Assembly: GCA_013396915.1 (NCBI GenBank)
Contig: VWZL01000360.1
Coordinates: 1,070,805-1,134,804, forward strand
Direction: 5' to 3'
From: Stercorarius parasiticus
Lineage: Eukaryota > Chordata > Aves > Charadriiformes > Stercorariidae
Length of the DNA: 64,000 nt
The notes below the pieces were generated by a model. It was not told the DNA's origin and ran no database searches. It saw nothing but the letters and a program-made list of their open reading frames with translations. The translations under genes were made by a program, and so were the position numbers. The stretch's first letter is position 1. The number at the start of each line of letters is the position of its first letter. Shown one piece after another: positions 11,826 through 25,285 of this stretch.

Positions 11826-14800
11826 AAAGTTCTTACAATCCTGTAAGCTAAGGAAGCAGGTCATCCACTCTTTCCTAGGGCGAACAAAGACCAAAGCTAT
11901 AAGGAACATTTTGAAAAGCTGAACGTTGATCTCCTGACTCGTAGCTTGCGACTATAATCACAAGACCATCCTTCCTCCCATTTCAGTAATAAAATGCAGC
12001 AACCAAAACCAGAATAAAATGAGACAAAAATGTCTCCCTCTCATTGGAAAATGCTTAAATAGTAAGATTAAGGATGTGGATTGCTGATTGTTTTTAATTT
12101 AGGTTGGGGTGAAGTTAAGGAAGAGAACTTTCTTAGCATCTCCTTTCAAAATGTATATCTCCCTGAATGCACACACTTTGATTCTGGCCATTTTATTGAA
12201 ATGACAGCCTCCATCTGTGACCGAGTTGCATTGTGTTTCTCTTACAGTCCTACGAGCAGAATATAGGAGCTGTTACACTGTAGACAGGGTCAGGAGGGAG
12301 GCTGTTGCAAGAGCAGTGGAGTGTACAGCTGGGGATACAACCCCCAGCCTTAAATGTTGTTCTGCATTTATGTGTTTTAGGTGGAACGTCACGTTGGCGC
12401 TGAAGAAGCAGAGCCCTCTGGGATGAGTCATTTGTGTATCCTGTGAGTGTGGTTTTGTTTATCAGCGTGCCAAGATAAAGATTAGCATCCTTCGAAGGAT
12501 GACTAAAAATTGTTGTATGTTGCAGCTAAATCAGCATCAGCCGTCTATGTTAGTATTATCTGATAATTTTTGTAATCTCCCTCATCCATCTCTTAGAGAT
12601 TTTGAGTTAACAGAAACAGACATCTAGCTTTCTGAAAGGGCCTAGCGTTACTATCACTGGCCAGGACAGCATGAGTGATACTCAGGTGACACTTGTAACA
12701 TCCAAAGTGTTAGAGCATGATTTCCTAAGTGTGTTCAGTACGAGTAGAATGTGCTAAAGCATCTGGTATGCAGAGTGCATGCCATAGTGGAGAGCGTCCG
12801 GTCTCTAGTGTTGCCTTGTGAAAATATATATTCAAGAGCTAACCTGGCAAGTCAGCACTGACGTAAGCAAAACTGACCTTGCTTATGCACTGCGAGCACA
12901 TTATTTCAGATGCAAGGGTTTTCCTTTTGTCTCCACAATGTTCATATCAATTCTGTCTATAGTCACGGTGCCTTGGACACCAGTCCCAGCTACCTGAGGC
13001 AGTAGCTTCTTGTAAGTTTTCAAACGGGAACCCTGTTGTAGTGTGGGAGAGGATGGAGTTCTGTTATAATCTGCTGGGCTACTCCACCCAGTCCCTCAGT
13101 GCCAGCACCAGTTTAAAGTCCTTTACTCAGAAGACAGATGAAGGCGAATGACCAGCTTTCATTTCCTGCTGGTCATGAATAGTTGAGAGATAACTGAGTT
13201 GATTTCATGACACCCCAAAACTGTGTCAAGAGAGTCAGAGACTCAAAGATGGTTCCTGAAATTCATGCTGCTGTTGTGAGAAACCTTCAAGCAGCAGCCT
13301 GAGGGGATGGCTTCCGCCTGCACCTGAAACAGCTCTTTGCAACTTCTTTTAGATCCAGACTCTGACCATAAACTATGTTCCTGAGTCACAAAAAGAAGAA
13401 TAGCAACCGCAGAACTACGGAATGGGGAAATGAGTGTACCTGTGTCCCCATCAGGAGCTTGACACTACCGTACCACAGCTCTGCTGGTTTGAAAAGAAGC
13501 ACAGTGATGGCCTCCTGGAAACTTCTATTTTCCCCTTGGCAGTATCACTCAAACAGTGGCTTGCGGCTGGGACATCTGCAGCGGACACTGCTGCAGCATT
13601 TGGAGGCAAAGGCGAATGGAACAGCAGCGCTCCTGGGGAATGCAGATAGATAAGCTCCCAAGAAACCTCAACAGGAACTTAAACTACCTGTTTGATCCTT
13701 TTCCCCTACAAACTCTGGAGAACCATAACTTATATCAATAAGTGGTGGAGATGCAGATGCTAGAGGGTTATTGTGGAAAGGGCTAAGACATGAATATCAC
13801 ATGACTGGACACACTGTATACAATAATAGTCCATATTCTCTCTTTCCACTGAACTACATTGGAGCTTTTGTTACCGTCTTGCTGAGCATCTGACTGAACA
13901 TATACAACAAACATTGACGAGAATAACTTCTGACCGCTTGTGTAACCATGTATAATTTTACTTGTATTTTCAACTAACTCTCTTACCAGGATGAAAATTA
14001 GTAGAAAGTGCTGAAGTACATGGCTGAGTAAATTTTTGTAATCAATAATTGGTATCTGATACCAAGTTTTCCTCAGGAAAGGAGCTGGAATGCATGAGCT
14101 ATGTAAAAGTTATTTAAAACTATAATCACAAAAAGTGTAATGCCACAGTCAGGACATCAGTACAGAGAATTCAGCAGCTTCTCAGGTAATGATAATTGTA
14201 TAGTGTGATATTTACAATTAATGCATTTAAAGGCAAATATTAATGGACTCCTCTGATAAAAGATCAACTTTATTTTTCAGTCAAAGCATAGACTTAGAAG
14301 CAGTGAGAACCAAAATGATTTGTAAGTGTAATTAATACACTTGTGGGAAAACCAAGAATTTTCTGTAATAAAGCTAGCCAACAAAATACCTAGTGGAATA
14401 AAAACCAATGAGATATGTGATACTTTATAGCTCATTAATTTTTGGTAGATAGTCATAGCTTCATGCAAAATGAGTAATATGCACTTTGTTTTCTATTTGT
14501 TGCCAGTGTAAAATACTTCAAAAGAAAATCTGGAATACCCTGGGCTGTGAAATATGCACAGTACGAAGCTGAGCTAATGAGGACATCCTGCAACTAAAAA
14601 AAGAAAGAACAGTCTTCTGCACATCAGGAATAACAAAAGGAGCGAGAGCTGTGATCATTATATTAAGCCATGCAGCCACTTACTAAGTGCTAATCAATAG
14701 AGACAGATTTAGAAACAAATGTAAGTCATTTCCAGTAAGAGAAGTAAGCAGAGGGCTCGGAAATAGCATAGCAACAAACCTGCTCTGCCTGGAGGAAGCC

Positions 14801-17563
14801 ATTTCCATCACTCAGGCTCCACTGCCGTCAGCTGTGACACACACAAGCCATGGAGATGATACCGTTTCACTGCTGAGTGCATGCAGCATTTAGGCTTTTC
14901 TGTTCCCAAATTACCCATACTTGCAATCTGGTCTGAGCAGAAGTGTCTGTTTGAAATTGTACTCATGGTAAGACTTGTGTCCTACCTGGACTGGAGCCAG
15001 CAAGCGACAAACTGACTTTGTACACCAGGCATACAGACTTGAAAGCCTGATGCTCTCACTCTCTGACAGAAGAGCATTTCCAGACTTTAAGGTACTGCAG
15101 ACTGCCGGCCCTTCATCAGGTGGTTGTGCTTGTCTCCCAGCTTCTTGGGCACACCCTCAGGGTGAGCAGGATCTTAATTGCCCTGGTTTTGGACCTCTGC
15201 ATTCCTGCTCAGTGTGTGGTTCCTTTGCCCGCAATAGTCACCTACCTGAGAGAGGAGATCACCCTTCCCACCCTGGTACAACTGCATGGGCCCTGGGACT
15301 TCCTAGTGGCCTAAGTACACCTTATACCAGATCTCCAACCCTATGGACGCTCTGGTTTCCCATTCTATAGGCAAACAATAGATCAAGAAGTTAGAAGAAA
15401 ATAGGCTTGCACAAGTTTCTGACAGGCCTGCGCATAACTTAGCACCTGGCACACACAGCTCTAGATTACCCTCACAGAGCACTTCAACCTCATGAATCTG
15501 GGGTTTTTTTGGTTCATATCTGTCCTTTAGTGAGCCCAGGGGAGTTCTTTTCCTTCTTCAGTTTAAGGCAGTTCCCTTGGCTTCTTCTATCGTCAGTGGA
15601 GAGAGAGGGAGAGGGGCATTTTCAGGGGCCAGTTCACACCACTTATGCAGCATACCTGCATTAGGATGGACTGTTTTGTCTTCTGGAGGTTCCTATCACT
15701 CCCCACTGACCATATAAGAATTTTGTTTTAGACTGTGTGTCTAATTTATTAGGAGAAGTTAGATGAGACAAGACTCATGCCTCACCTGCCTATTGCAGAT
15801 GTCCAACTTCCAAGCAAAACTCTAAAGAGTCATCACAATTTTTATACATGCCCAGGCAGATGTACAAACAGATTTTCCGATCATTTTATGACATGGAAAT
15901 ACTGCAGCTCCAATGCAGGAATTGTTTTAGGTTTCTGTGTCAGACAGAAAATTCCACTATAGTATTTCATAGCCTCCTGTGCCAGGTTTTGTCTCCTTGA
16001 AATTGAGAAGCAGCTTTCTCTTGGTGTAAGAATAGGAAGGACTTTTACGTCTGGAGAATTTCCAAGAGCATGCCAAAACTGAGAAGTCAAATTAAATAGC
16101 GATTACATGTTTTCAGCAACATTGCACTGGCGGTGGCCTATATCTTCTTCCTTCACACAAGCTGCTCCTTGCACAGAGATTGCCTGAATTACTCCTCAGA
16201 CAACTCTCAATTTGGAGCAAATCCTCTGAAGTTAAGGTAGTGGTGGTCTGGTGACCATAAACACAGACTCCAGCACAATACAACTGTGCTTAGCCAGCAC
16301 CTGCATTGTTCTGCGAGTATATGGTAAACTTTGCCTTAATGGAGAGGCTTAAGAGACTGACATGCAGACTGAAATCAAAATGGATGGCGCTGCCCTTCAT
16401 CTTGCAGGTGCATGTCCCCCTCCTCCCTTGTGTTGGCACAGTACTCATGACTATGCCATCAAGCAGGTCAGCAAGCTGATCTGGTTGAAAACCTGCCCTA
16501 GAAAAATAGCAGATTGTTTTTCAGCTGGGTCAGTGGGCTGATCCAGCTGATTGGAAGATCAGACAAGCACAAGCACTCCCTTTCCAGCACCTGGCCTTAC
16601 TGAAACTGTGCCCTGAGATGTAGCTGTGACTATGCAGAAAATAAAAAATGAACTTAACCAGCAAATATTTGAGGCAAATCCCAAGACCATATTGTACTGA
16701 CAGGAGAAGCCATAAAAGGTAATTCAGTATATTAAGACTAATGGGTAAATTGGCATAGTGGTATGTGTCAGGGAAGCTCAAAGAAGCAGTCTAAACCAGC
16801 AATTCTTCATGAGAAACACAAATATTGCATCATCAGCTCAGCTCAGTGCTCAGAGATGTGCATTGAGAGTTAGTGACTTCTCAGTTCTAGCTGTGCTTTT
16901 GGCACCTGGGTGAAGCCAGTACATCCACAGTGAAAGGCAGATCACTGTCTTAAATGGTTCATGGTTCTGGATCCCTTCCCTTTTAGCTGAAACCAGCACA
17001 CCAGCACTAGACATGAGAAAGTTTGTGCCTATGCAGCTGGGATGTCTCAAATTTAAGTCAAGGAATTTGGTATTTCAGAACAAATATGATTTCTTTATTG
17101 TGACTAGACTAAGGAGATCCTGGCCTTGCTGTCCTCGCAGATGGAAATTCAAAATGAGGCATCTAAAATTGCAGGCTCAGAGATGTATGTGCAGATTTTG
17201 AATTGTGTGGTTTGATCACCCTTTTCTTTTTTTATTGTGCTTAGAGAAATAACATCAATTGGAGACCAGAAACATTTTATTTTTAAATCAGCTCAGATTT
17301 GCTCATTGAAAGGTTTTTTTTTGGCAGCACAGGACAGAGTTTTGAGTTCTTCACACAGTCGTCTTAGTTCATGAATGTGGCCCTAAGGCTGAACTGTTCC
17401 CTTTTTACATGCCTACATACAATAACCAAGCAAACACAATGGAATGGCATATTGGAAAGCCTTTAGCCTCTTGCACCACTTAACGCAATCTCTTTAGCTG
17501 TCTGCATTGTTTACTCATCCTCCTGCACCACCGACAGTAAAAGCCTGCATGAGTTTCTTGTTG
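11826..17563. other. Intergenic DNA, nothing recognised
   Basis: No coding exon, RNA gene or clear transposon was recognised. The open frames here, including a 131-codon frame around 14975-15370, have irregular composition and no domain signature, so they are treated as chance. Confidence 0.55.
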
Positions 17564-17645
17564 TCTTTCTTTCTTCCCCTTCCTTTTTTTTTTTCTTTCT
17601 TTCTCCCCCTTCCTTTTTTTTTTTTCTTTTTTTTTTTTTCTCTCC
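17564..17645 (+). repeat. 82-nt pure polypyrimidine tract with internal tandem duplication
   Basis: Every base from 17564 to 17645 is C or T. Inside it a 30-nt unit (CTTT repeats, then a short C run, then about 11 T) at 17565-17594 is followed directly by a 31-nt near copy at 17595-17625. Such tracts are prone to slippage and can form triplex DNA. The long lysine/glutamate-rich minus-strand frames crossing it are simply the translation of the purine strand. Confidence 0.95.
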
Positions 17646-20004
17646 AGCAGCACTGCAGACACAGTAGCACAACTGACTCAAAGGAAAACAAACCAAAGCA
17701 ACCTCCAGTTTCCAAATCTCTGCAGGACAGGCTGCTTGTGTGAAGCTGAAAAGGAGCCAGAGCATACCAGCAAGGAAGCTGTGATTTCATCCGGCAGCCT
17801 GACAGAAACTCCGAGACTTTACTGCAGCAGTTTGTGCAGATGCAGCAGCATCCCTCTGACCGGGTTCCTGTCAAATGCTAGCAGAGGAGTCCCCAGAAGG
17901 AGGATGCCCATGTAATTCTGTGTCACTACCCCCTTGCTTTTTAGTTGCAACTCTCTGAGGAAACCAGGTATGCTCCGCAGGCTTTAAATGTTTTTTATTC
18001 CTTAGGATGATGCCTAATTTCCAAGGGAAGTGTAAGCTGCATGGAAATGGGGAAGATTGATGAGAGAAAGAAAAGTCCCCAAGGAGGGTCACTCACTCCC
18101 CTCGCCATGGAGTGGTGGTAGTCAAGTTTCTTCTGGGAGGAGGTGCAGGAAAATTAGCCTGAGTGGAGGTGGCTGGGCATTTGCCTGGTGTGCAGGCTGG
18201 CAGAGAGGTTTCTGGCGAGGTCTACAGCCCAGTGGTGGGGATCCCGAGAAGCTCCACTTTTGGCATAAGGGTGTGAGGGCTCAGGGGTGAGTAGCAGCTG
18301 TCACACATGTTTTGGTGCTTGTCTGGGGACCGATCGGAACTGGGGACTGATATTTGTGCTTTGGTATCTGTGCGTCAGGCTTGTGTGCCAGGTCAGCAGG
18401 CAGGAGAGCGCTGCTGGCCAGGTCGGGGAGAAGGTTTAGGGCGGCATGTGCTGGGTTGGGGAAACACTGATAATCATAGCAAACCCATCTGCACCAGTGT
18501 GACTCTGGGGTGGCTCTGCTGAAAGCAGTAGAGTGATGCTGACAAAACCGTGAATCGTTTTCTCTTATAATGAGAAAATGAGAGGCTTTGGCAGAGGGCC
18601 TGGAGGGGTGCTGGGAGCTAGTCTCTGAATGTATAAATGCATGTGTTTCTAAAAAAGTCTGTGCTGGTTGCTGGATAGATGTCTGAAGCCCTCCGAGCAT
18701 GCATCACCTTTCATAGGAAACAAAGAGGCTGTTGCGTTTCAGACAGCCTCCCCACTGAATTATTCAATGCAACTAAATAACTACAGCGCTCCACTGAGTT
18801 ACATAAAACTGCAAAACTGGCTCCCTCCCTTGCCTTCAATCAGTGCTATTTTCTCTTTCCGAATGCTACATTATAGCATCAAATGGGTGGCTTGGAGCAA
18901 TGCTCAAGACACTTGGAAAAAGAACAGAAAACATAGTAAAACAAGCATGAAGGGGAATAGAAAAAGGTTCAAGCTGAAGCCCAGACTACTGCTGGTCATG
19001 GGGAAATGACAGCATCTGACATAGAGCGTGCTTTGTGCCCTGTTGTCTCTTCAGAACTAGTGCCTGTCCAAAAATGCTAATCTGGGGACAGCACCACCTA
19101 AAGAAAAGCAGAAAAGCACAAAGGCTGAGTGTTGTTACAGTGCTGGGTTCATGTGCTGGGTTTACCCCAAGCAGGCGATGCAAACCCCGCATACCATCCA
19201 CATTGGCTCTCTTGCACCCTTTCATTTGCTCAGCCTCATCATTCTTCTTGTCAGAATCCCCCCACTGTGCCAGAGCTGAAGCTGGTATAGGTACCAACAG
19301 GGAACCAAATGTCTCTAAATATCCATTCTCTGGAGCTGCCTGGGTGGAGGGGAGCAGTTTGTCCCCATTAGAACAGCCCTAAGGAAATGTCCCATTTCCA
19401 ATGCTGACATGAGCTCCTGGCAACACCGTGACAGGTGGGGAACAGGCACTGAACCAGCCCCTCACCTCCCCCTGACAGCAGGCCAGTATCTCCTGTATGG
19501 GGACACAGGCAGCCAGGAGGCCCCCAGCGCCGGGGGAGTGTTTGAGAGCAGCCCCGCGATTGCTCGGTGTCTGCTCTATCAGCAGCTAAGGAGCACCCCG
19601 AATGTTCCTTAGCATTCCATGCATGGAGGTGGGTTACTGCTTCTGAAGATGGAGACATACAGTGCCCTAATCAGATAAAAAGCATTTGCGAACAACGCAC
19701 ATTTACCTTGGCTGAATTATGTTTCCTTTTCCAGCAAAGATAATTCACTAAGAAATCCATGGCTGGACTGGGAACAAAACTATGAGATTGCTAATCAGAA
19801 ATCACAGGGAGAAATGCAATATGAGTCCCACACAGGAGCAGTAATGGTTTAAACAGGTTGGTTGGTTTGTTATTATGTAGAGTTAATATATTTGTAAAAA
19901 TCATGGTCAGTTTGCCAGAAAATGATTATGTTTATCTCATAATTTATTCACAGTGTTGTGACTAACAACTTTGTGTTGTTGGTCTGGCTTATATTTTCCT
20001 TTTT
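17646..20004. other. Intergenic DNA, nothing recognised
   Basis: No conserved exon, RNA gene or repeat was recognised. The stretch is moderately GC-rich, with many short overlapping frames on both strands that lack domain signatures. Confidence 0.5.
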
Positions 20005-20105
20005 AAAAAAAAAACAAAAAAAAAAAAAAAAACCCAAAAAAACCAAAACCAAAACCAAAACCAGCAAAACCTAATCTGTACAGAGTGCCTTTTTTTTTTT
20101 TTTTT
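20005..20105. repeat. A-rich (AAAACC)n simple repeat followed by a 16-T run
   Basis: An almost pure A run from 20005 grades into repeated AAAACC units up to about 20070. After about 20 unremarkable bases there is a run of 16 T (20090-20105). The A and T runs could pair as a hairpin. The tract lies about 180 bp upstream of the old LINE but does not look like its own tail, since that LINE is in + orientation and its 3' end is downstream. Confidence 0.85.
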
Positions 20106-20279
20106 GTTAAAGACAATGTTTTGCTGCTGAATCTTTCTAATGCTACATTGACTATAACAAAATTCATGAAATTTAGAAAGGCCAGGCTTTTAAAAAAAAT
20201 AAATACAGATTATCACAACAAATGCTTTTTGTTTATATTTTGATATCTGACCTGGTGTGATCATAAAGTATTGCAGAAA

Positions 20280-21455
20280 TATTGAACAAATTGCTAGAAA
20301 CTATAGTACGTGATGTAATTAGCATGAACAAATGTGATATAATGTGGAAAAATCAGTATAGCTTTTGCAGAAAAAAATATCTGACAGCTCCACTGGAGTT
20401 TTTTGGGAGGACGGGGGAGAAGGGAGTCACCAGTGAAGTCTCAGAAAGCTGCCCCTGGGCTTGTGTTGTTTGATATAGAAGTTATCTGGAAAAAGAAGTG
20501 CAGTTTGAGGTGAAAGAGTTTCCTGATGTTAAGTTACTCTAGGTAGCAAAAATGAAAGTCAGCTGGGAAAAGGATTTCAAGCTATGAGTTATTGGGTTAA
20601 AATAGCAGGAAAAAATCAATGTTGACAACAGCAAAGGAATGCACCCCAGTCAAACAATCCTAACTTTGCACCCAGAGAGAGCAGTGCTGAATTTTCTCCT
20701 TGTACTTTGGTAGAAGAGATCCCTGAGTGACAACACATAGTTTTATGAAGTTGTCAGCCCAGTGCTCAGTGATGGAGGAGGAAAGTGAGTATAACACTAG
20801 GAATTATTAATGAAAGAACATAGAGGAAAACATAAGTGTAGTAGCAGGAAATTTATGGAACTCACATCTTGAATATTGTCTGCAGCTCTATTTCTCTAAT
20901 GCTAAAAAGGACAAGAAAAGGTTCAAAGAAGGGTAACAAAGCCAAAGCAACTGGTACGTAGCAAATGATTAAATAGTCCAGGGCTCTTCAGAGTGGAACA
21001 AAAGGAGCAGTGGGGAGATTTGACAATGAATCTTGAAATCATAAGCAGCACAGAGAGAGGGACTAGAGACTAATTATTCCCTGTTTCACAAAGCGGAAGG
21101 ACTAGAGGAAACCAAGAGAAATGGGCAGGCAAAAGGTCCAAAACAAACAAAAAGAGGTACTTTTTAGCTAGCTGTGTAACTGAACTTTGGAACTTTGTGG
21201 GTGTCAAAGGCTTATGTGGACTCACACAGCTACTGGTCAAATTGGTGGAAGAAAAATTAATCAAATCAGGAGGGTAGCACATCTGTCCTAGGAGGTTATT
21301 GAGCTGCAGCTGTGAGATGGAACAGGTACTAAGTGTCACTGTACACTTGTCCTGGTTGTGTATCTTGGCCTGGTTGTGGCTGGCAACCACAATGGATGCT
21401 GGGCTGAATGGCTCTGTTGTCCGACCCAGTCTGGCCATTTTTAAGACACGACTGG
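20280..21455 (+). repeat. Old, degenerate CR1/L3-clade LINE, 3' part
   Basis: The + strand reads as a decayed reverse-transcriptase C-terminal region and 3' UTR of an ancient CR1/L3-type LINE. Landmarks in order are: a segment resembling the 'NQYSF' region before the polymerase core (about 20340-20400), a stretch resembling 'FNVDKCKVMH' coding DNA (about 20610-20645), a 'CLEYCLQL'-like stretch at about 20855-20900, AAAACAAACAAAAAGAGGTA at about 21141-21160, and the terminal GACCCAGTCTGGCCATTTTTAAG-like end near 21423-21445. Frames are broken throughout. The divergence far exceeds that of the CR1 at 42.9 kb, so this is an old amniote-age copy rather than a recent insertion. Confidence 0.85.
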
Positions 21456-24180
21456 AATCCATCAGGAAACTGAAACAGTGAAAAAGCCATGGAAGTATCT
21501 GCACTGAAACAAAACCAAAAAGTGTCCCCAGTCAAACTAAATATCCATGAAGAAAGGTTAGCTGTCATAAGAATAATAAGAAGTATCAGACTGTTTCAAC
21601 TGTGTTCAGGCAAAATGAGTAAAGTGAGTTCGTTTTCTTGGAAAAGTGAAAAGGAGAGATATGCCAGGAGTGAGAGGAACAGGGTGAAAGGATTCAACAG
21701 GAAAGCTTGCCTAAGCTTTATCCACACAAATACAAACAACCGTCTACCTACCATACAGTCGATGCTGTTTGGACGTGCAGCTCCCAGACCTACCACTCTG
21801 ATGATATTCTCCTTTAAAAGGTAGATTGTTATCCTGAAAAATTTTTGGGGTTAACCTTTATTATGGTATGAATGGATGAGCAAGTTATGACAAAAGCATG
21901 CATATAGCAACAAGGTCATTTTCAGGGGCTTTTGTGCTTTTGGGAATTACCTGATTTTGGTTTTGCTTTCTCTTTATAAAATATCTACCGAATCTAAACT
22001 TTTCAGTCCAATTTTAATTTAATATTTTAAGAAGAGCAGGGCAAAAATTCGGAAATGGTGTATAAGCAGTGAAAAAAGACTTTTCCTATGAAACAGTATT
22101 AATATGAAATTAAAAAAAAATACTTCTTCCTGTGAGTTAGCTTATTTCACAGTGTTTATCAGAAAAACATAAAGTATTTGTTATTGTGAACTGCAGATAT
22201 GCTTTTTGCAGGGGATTAGGAAGATAGGGAGGTCTAGTATTTTCGCATGGGTAGTAGATACAGCTAAAGACAATGATGGAACTCATAAGGAGACATGAAA
22301 ACTGCAGCCTGACATGCCTTTATTGAGATTTCACCTCAGTTTCATATCTTGAACTGACTCACTTCAAGAACACATCCTTTGCCTGATTATTTACTGTAGA
22401 ACAGGGACGAGCCCTTAGACATTGTTACAGACACATGACAATGTGTAACTGTAAGAGATTGTGATCTGGTGTAATTCATACATTTGAAAGCCATGAGAAG
22501 GTGCAAATTAAAGCTCAAAGTCCTGCATATAGGTTTTTATACCATTTGCATTTCTCATTAGGTTTTTCTCATTCTTTGTAGTGGGAATTATTCTAGCTTC
22601 AATCATTTCTATAGAAATTGGTTTCAATCAAGTTTTGTTACCTCATCCACATTCACTGCACTAAAGGCAATTTAATTCTAGTTCAGCATACAGTGCAACC
22701 AGTGATTTACCTCAACTGGTTTTGAGTAAACTTTAAACTGGATGAATTTCTTCTAAATGGGAAAACCAAGGCTGGTCAAAGTAGACTCGCTGATTCAAAA
22801 ATAGTAATGCAAGTCTTTTTGAATTTCTTCATCTAGAGTTGCACGAATTCAGGGGTCATACAATGTGTGACAGCCAGGCTACCCAGCTACCCACTCCTCT
22901 ATTCTGGAAATAGAAACTAGAATCATCAGTAAATACTTCCTTACATCAGAGTGTGCTGACCAAGAATTACTGCAATGAAAAATCAAGCGTCACTGGGAAT
23001 CAAGCCCTGCTTGCAGTAGGCAAGCCTAAACAAGGATTACAAACAACTAGGGAAGGTTTCCCACAACTCTTGTGCTTTAAGCTCCATTTGGAAGCATTTA
23101 ACCTCATTTAATTCCCTTTGCTTTCTACCCACTGCACTGAATGATGTTTTCCTTTTCTCTCTGGTCTTTCTGTACCACTGTAGTCAACTAGTCAAACACG
23201 AAGAACCCAGACATGAAATGTGACCAGCCTGGATTTGTTTGTCCTTGAATTTGTTCAACAGTTATCTCCTCCAACGTTGATCTGGAAATGCAGCTGTTCA
23301 CAGACTGTTTCTTCTCATGATATAGAGAGACCCACATCGCAACTAGCATGTTAATTTAATGAATCCCTCAGACCATTCATTGATTCCCTAAGCGCAAAAC
23401 TATTTTGCTATTTTACTCGCTCTGTCAGATGTTTTACAGTAGCATAGGGGAAAAAATGGAATAATGTGCTTCCTTGGGAAAACAGACTGTTATTCATTCC
23501 CTGCTGAAAGACTGCTCATCTCAGCTGACAAAAGATGTCCTTTCCACGAACCTCTCTGATTTAAGATTGTGGATTCAAGACAGCTCAGATATTATATATA
23601 TTACTCCACAGTTTTTATTATTGACTTTATTATACCATTAAAACATAGGTAAATTTTCCTAGACAGGTAAATACTCATTTGAAAGGAGAGAGAGAGAAGG
23701 AGACTGTAGAAATGGCCCACAAAATCTGAGCCTTATGTTACCTTTGTAATGTTTTCATCTGAAACTTTGATTATAAGAGTAAGATGGTGCCTTATGAAAA
23801 ATGTGTAGTGGGTACTTAAGAAGTTCTGGGAATGGACAGTGGCCCATTGACCCCTAAAATGTTGGAACCGCTGATCTAAATCTACCGTCTGTGAATGTCA
23901 ACACCACATACCGAAGAATTAGAGCGCTGATGCAACCTGTGCAGGTCTCAGTGCTGAGGGCTTGTTCTCCTGGCCCAGAAAACAGTAGGGAAATGCCACT
24001 CATATTCTTGTTTCTTGTTTGTTTTCCATCTTATTACCTTCTGCATGTATGCAGAAGAGAGAATTATAGTAGAAATTCAGGAAGACTTCTGCTGAAAAAC
24101 TTTACAGATTTCAAGTGAGATTCAGGTACTGTTTGTAGAATTAGAGGGAGTTATCAACGAACCAACAAAGAACCAGATTT
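21456..24180. other. Intergenic DNA, nothing recognised
   Basis: AT-rich sequence with no recognisable coding exon, RNA or transposon. The beginning (to about 21500) may include the blurred edge of the old LINE. Confidence 0.5.
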
Positions 24181-24270
24181 GATTTAAAGTTATGCTGGCA
24201 TGAACTGGTGTCATTCTACTCACTTTAGCGGAGCTGCTGCAAATTTATATTGATGTACGTGAATTTAGAA
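24181..24270. repeat. Possible remnant of an old palindromic amniote repeat
   Basis: The stretch resembles, loosely and from memory, a dispersed palindromic repeat whose consensus alternates ACTGGTGTAAAT-like and ACTCC-like segments. Matching pieces here are AACTGGTGTCATT, GCGGAGCTGCTGCAAATTTA and TGATGTACGTGAA. Divergence is high and I could not align it, so this is a tentative call. Confidence 0.25.
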
Positions 24271-24345
24271 AGTATAGTACTTTACGGAAAAACTCAGATT
24301 TAAAAATGAACAACAGGCATCCTGTCTGTTAATTAAAAGCAGGAG

Positions 24346-24366
24346 CTTTAATTACTATAATTAAAG
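24346..24366. repeat. Perfect short inverted repeat with TAATTA cores
   Basis: CTTTAATTA at 24346-24354 and its exact reverse complement TAATTAAAG at 24358-24366 are separated by three bases (CTA). A further TTAATTAA lies about 20 bp upstream, at 24329. TAATTA is the generic homeodomain core, so this could be a regulatory cluster or simply AT-rich chance. Confidence 0.5.
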
Positions 24367-25285
24367 AAAATCTGCATGAGCTGAAAGATAGATTGCACTT
24401 TGAAACATTCAAGGGAGAAGAACATTGCCATTCTGTTAAAATCTTTAATTGCACCTACTTACCTTTTGCAACCATTTTTTCAGTCCAAACAGTTTATAAT
24501 CTTTTCTTAGCACACACATGACAACTGCTTCAGTGCATTTCAATTTAGGCTATGGCTAACTGCTCTTCCAAAGATTTTAATAGATGCCTTGCAAAAATTC
24601 ACTCAGATGTTTGCATGTGGTAGTCAATTCTCATCTGAAAACTCTAAGTTTCAGTAAAATTTACGTTCTCAATCTGAAATGCACCTATTCTTTTCACTTT
24701 AAAAGTGACTATTCCAAGGGTGAGTTGATGTACTGCTGGCCATTGACTTCATTTTCATTGCTGCTGTTTCAGTTCTGCCGTACAACCACACAAGGAAATG
24801 TACGGGCTACTTAGTTTCACTGGTCTCCTTGAGAAAATATTGGCAATGTGTAAACGTCAACCACCATGTTGGCTCTACCCTATATCTGCTGCTGAGGAAA
24901 ACCGGGCAACAGCAGACATAGCAGCAAAGAGCCTTGGAGTTATTGGCAGGCAGAAGTTTCATGTCCCATTAGGCCAGTAGAAACCTCTGTCTTCCTGCCA
25001 CAGCCAGCACTGAGGAGGGACACATACATGTGGTCATCCTTCAGCAGCTGGAAGATCTGAAAGAATGATAAAATAGAGCTTATCTCTTCCTTTTGGTAAA
25101 CAGGAAGCTTGGTTTGAGGTAAAAGAGACTTCTCTTTCTTCTCAGCTGCAGGAGGTAGAGTAGCTTCATGCAAGTGTTAGGGAGTTTGCTTCAGAGCAAG
25201 AACTCCCCGAGCCCAGGGGTGGGGTGGGAATCTTGGCTCACTTCCCTCTCCAGTAGCTGAAGTGCCAGCTGGGATAGGCTGGACC

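Noticed and set aside
14975..15370. A 131-codon + strand open frame
   Set aside because: It has irregular composition, no recognisable motif, and no supporting splice or promoter context.
17511..17874. Minus-strand open frames rich in lysine and glutamate, up to 119 codons
   Set aside because: They are the translation of the purine strand of the polypyrimidine tract and have no sequence complexity.
21070..21504. A 144-codon minus-strand open frame
   Set aside because: It is antisense to the 3' end of the old CR1/L3-like LINE, whose landmarks are on the + strand.
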